A stretch of DNA of 32,442 nucleotides. Source: DASXRU01 sp039933315. GTDB taxonomy: Bacteria > Acidobacteriota > Blastocatellia > Pyrinomonadales > Pyrinomonadaceae. Position 1 is the first letter of the stretch; each line of letters begins with the position of its first letter. Below are positions 31,734-32,442 of this stretch, piece by piece. The notes beneath the pieces are model-generated. The model was not told the DNA's origin. It did not search any database and saw nothing but the letters and a program-made list of their open reading frames with translations. The position numbers were made by a program, and so were the translations under genes. The DNA is taken from positions 1 to 32,442 of the forward strand of contig JBDTOI010000026.1 of NCBI GenBank assembly GCA_039933315.1, given 5' to 3'.

Positions 31734-32353
31734 TGCGCGCTGGCGCGCTTGATTGAGCAGCCGAAGGCTTTGGCTCCAGTCTTCGCCACCGGCTTGGCCG
31801 CGAGCACCTCGTCCATCGCGTCTCGCAGATCGTTCGAGGTGATAGCGTCACCGTTGCGCGAATTATCAATGCGCCCGTGGTACACCAGCTTGCCGGCAGC
31901 ATCGAGCAGATATGCTTCCGGGGTGACGGCCGCCCCGAGCTGGTCGGCAACCTTGCTGCCCTCGTCTTTCAAGACCTTAAAACTAAGGTGGTTCTCAGCT
32001 GCGTGTGCCTTCACCTGGTCGGCGGGCTCGGTTGAATTGGAGTTGATACCGACTACATTTACACCGCGCGCTTTGTAGTCCTGCGAGATCTTCTCCATGC
32101 GCGCATTGTAGCCATTCGAGACGGGACAGCGCGTCGCTATGAAGATAAAGACGGTGCCATTCTTGCCTTTGAGCGAGGCCAACGAGTGCTTATTGCCGTC
32201 GGCATCGGGCAGGGTAAAGTCGGCGATTGGTTGGCCGATTATTGCGCCTGACGTCGGGGTATCGCCCGCGCTAACCGCGCGCTGCATGAAGGTGGCGCCG
32301 GCAACAGCAAACAATAAGGTGAATACAAGACCGGTGATGTAATGCTTCTTCAT
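31730..32353 (-). CDS. Secreted redoxin (AhpC/TSA-like) protein with C-terminal GCSIK motif
   Basis: The 207-residue protein has a signal peptide (about 6-29) and a redoxin fold: ADFTLPDADGNKHSLASLKG, the active-site segment FIFIATRCPVSNGYN with a single C76, and VTPEAYLLDAAGKLVYHGRID. It ends in FGCSIKR with C199, a terminal motif I associate with this family and a likely resolving partner of C76. It may reduce peroxides or act as a thiol oxidoreductase in the periplasm. AAGGAG (32363-32368) lies nine bases before the ATG. It is the first gene of a two-gene operon with the TlpA-like protein. The upstream 89 bases show no clear promoter. Confidence 0.88.
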   Translation of the reverse strand: MKKHYITGLVFTLLFAVAGATFMQRAVSAGDTPTSGAIIGQPIADFTLPDADGNKHSLASLKGKNGTVFIFIATRCPVSNGYNARMEKISQDYKARGVNVVGINSNSTEPADQVKAHAAENHLSFKVLKDEGSKVADQLGAAVTPEAYLLDAAGKLVYHGRIDNSRNGDAITSNDLRDAMDEVLAAKPVAKTGAKAFGCSIKRASAQ

Positions 32354-32442
32354 GATAAGGAACTCCTTCGGGTCAGGTGTTTGTCAGCAGGGAGAGCGTA
32401 AGGTTAACAGCCCCATGCGGCGACTGCAAGATCAGAGGTCGG

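Overview
The window reads as chromosomal DNA of a free-living, moderately GC-rich Gram-negative bacterium, most likely an Acidobacteriota member (Blastocatellia or Pyrinomonadales style). This is inferred from gene content: a carboxypeptidase-regulatory/TonB-type outer-membrane receptor, a secreted tricorn-like protease, tandem DUF3857 transglutaminase-like proteins, a four-helix-bundle protein with ATAGGTC-type repeats, and many paired REP-like hairpins. No plasmid, prophage, CRISPR or rRNA signal was seen.

Layout. 1-470: C-terminal part of a GNAT acetyltransferase, followed by a strong terminator. 707-4093 (-): Oar/TonB-type receptor. 4644-5696 (+): divergent stand-alone MreB paralogue. 5829-9953 (+): a consensus sigma70-like promoter and a three-gene unit of tyrosinase (type-3 copper), HEAT-repeat protein, and a HEAT/SCO/MerC-like membrane fusion. 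10011-10086 (-): tRNA with a CAT anticodon. 10480-13268 (+): DUF969-DUF979-DUF2891 operon. 13290-13835 (-): four-helix-bundle protein with repeat arrays on both sides and inside. 13922-14515 (+): unknown six-helix membrane protein. 14693-17918 (-): PD40-type lipoprotein, M48-like metalloprotease and crotonase. 18064-21492 (-): secreted tricorn-like protease. 21745-22848 (-): class I aldolase FbaB. 23220-27251 (+): two tandem DUF3857 proteins, one with a transglutaminase triad and one that has lost it. 27605-28456 (-): class IV PLP enzyme. 28739-31039 (-): PurL. 31095-32353 (-): a two-gene thioredoxin/redoxin operon.

The best candidate for an undescribed system is the tyrosinase-HEAT-SCO/MerC unit at 6110-9953. 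A dinuclear copper enzyme sits directly upstream of a protein that combines a copper-chaperone-like thiol domain with a metal-transporter-like membrane domain, and both downstream proteins carry helical-repeat scaffolds. The arrangement suggests a dedicated copper-loading and membrane-tethering module. It is inferred from domain content and order only.

The second theme is repeats. At least five distinct families of inverted-repeat elements, each arranged as an inverted pair, fill most intergenic gaps between 17.0 and 28.7 kb. A heptamer array inserted in frame in purL and the ATAGGTC arrays around the four-helix-bundle gene add to this. All calls come from reading the sequence; no database search was run.
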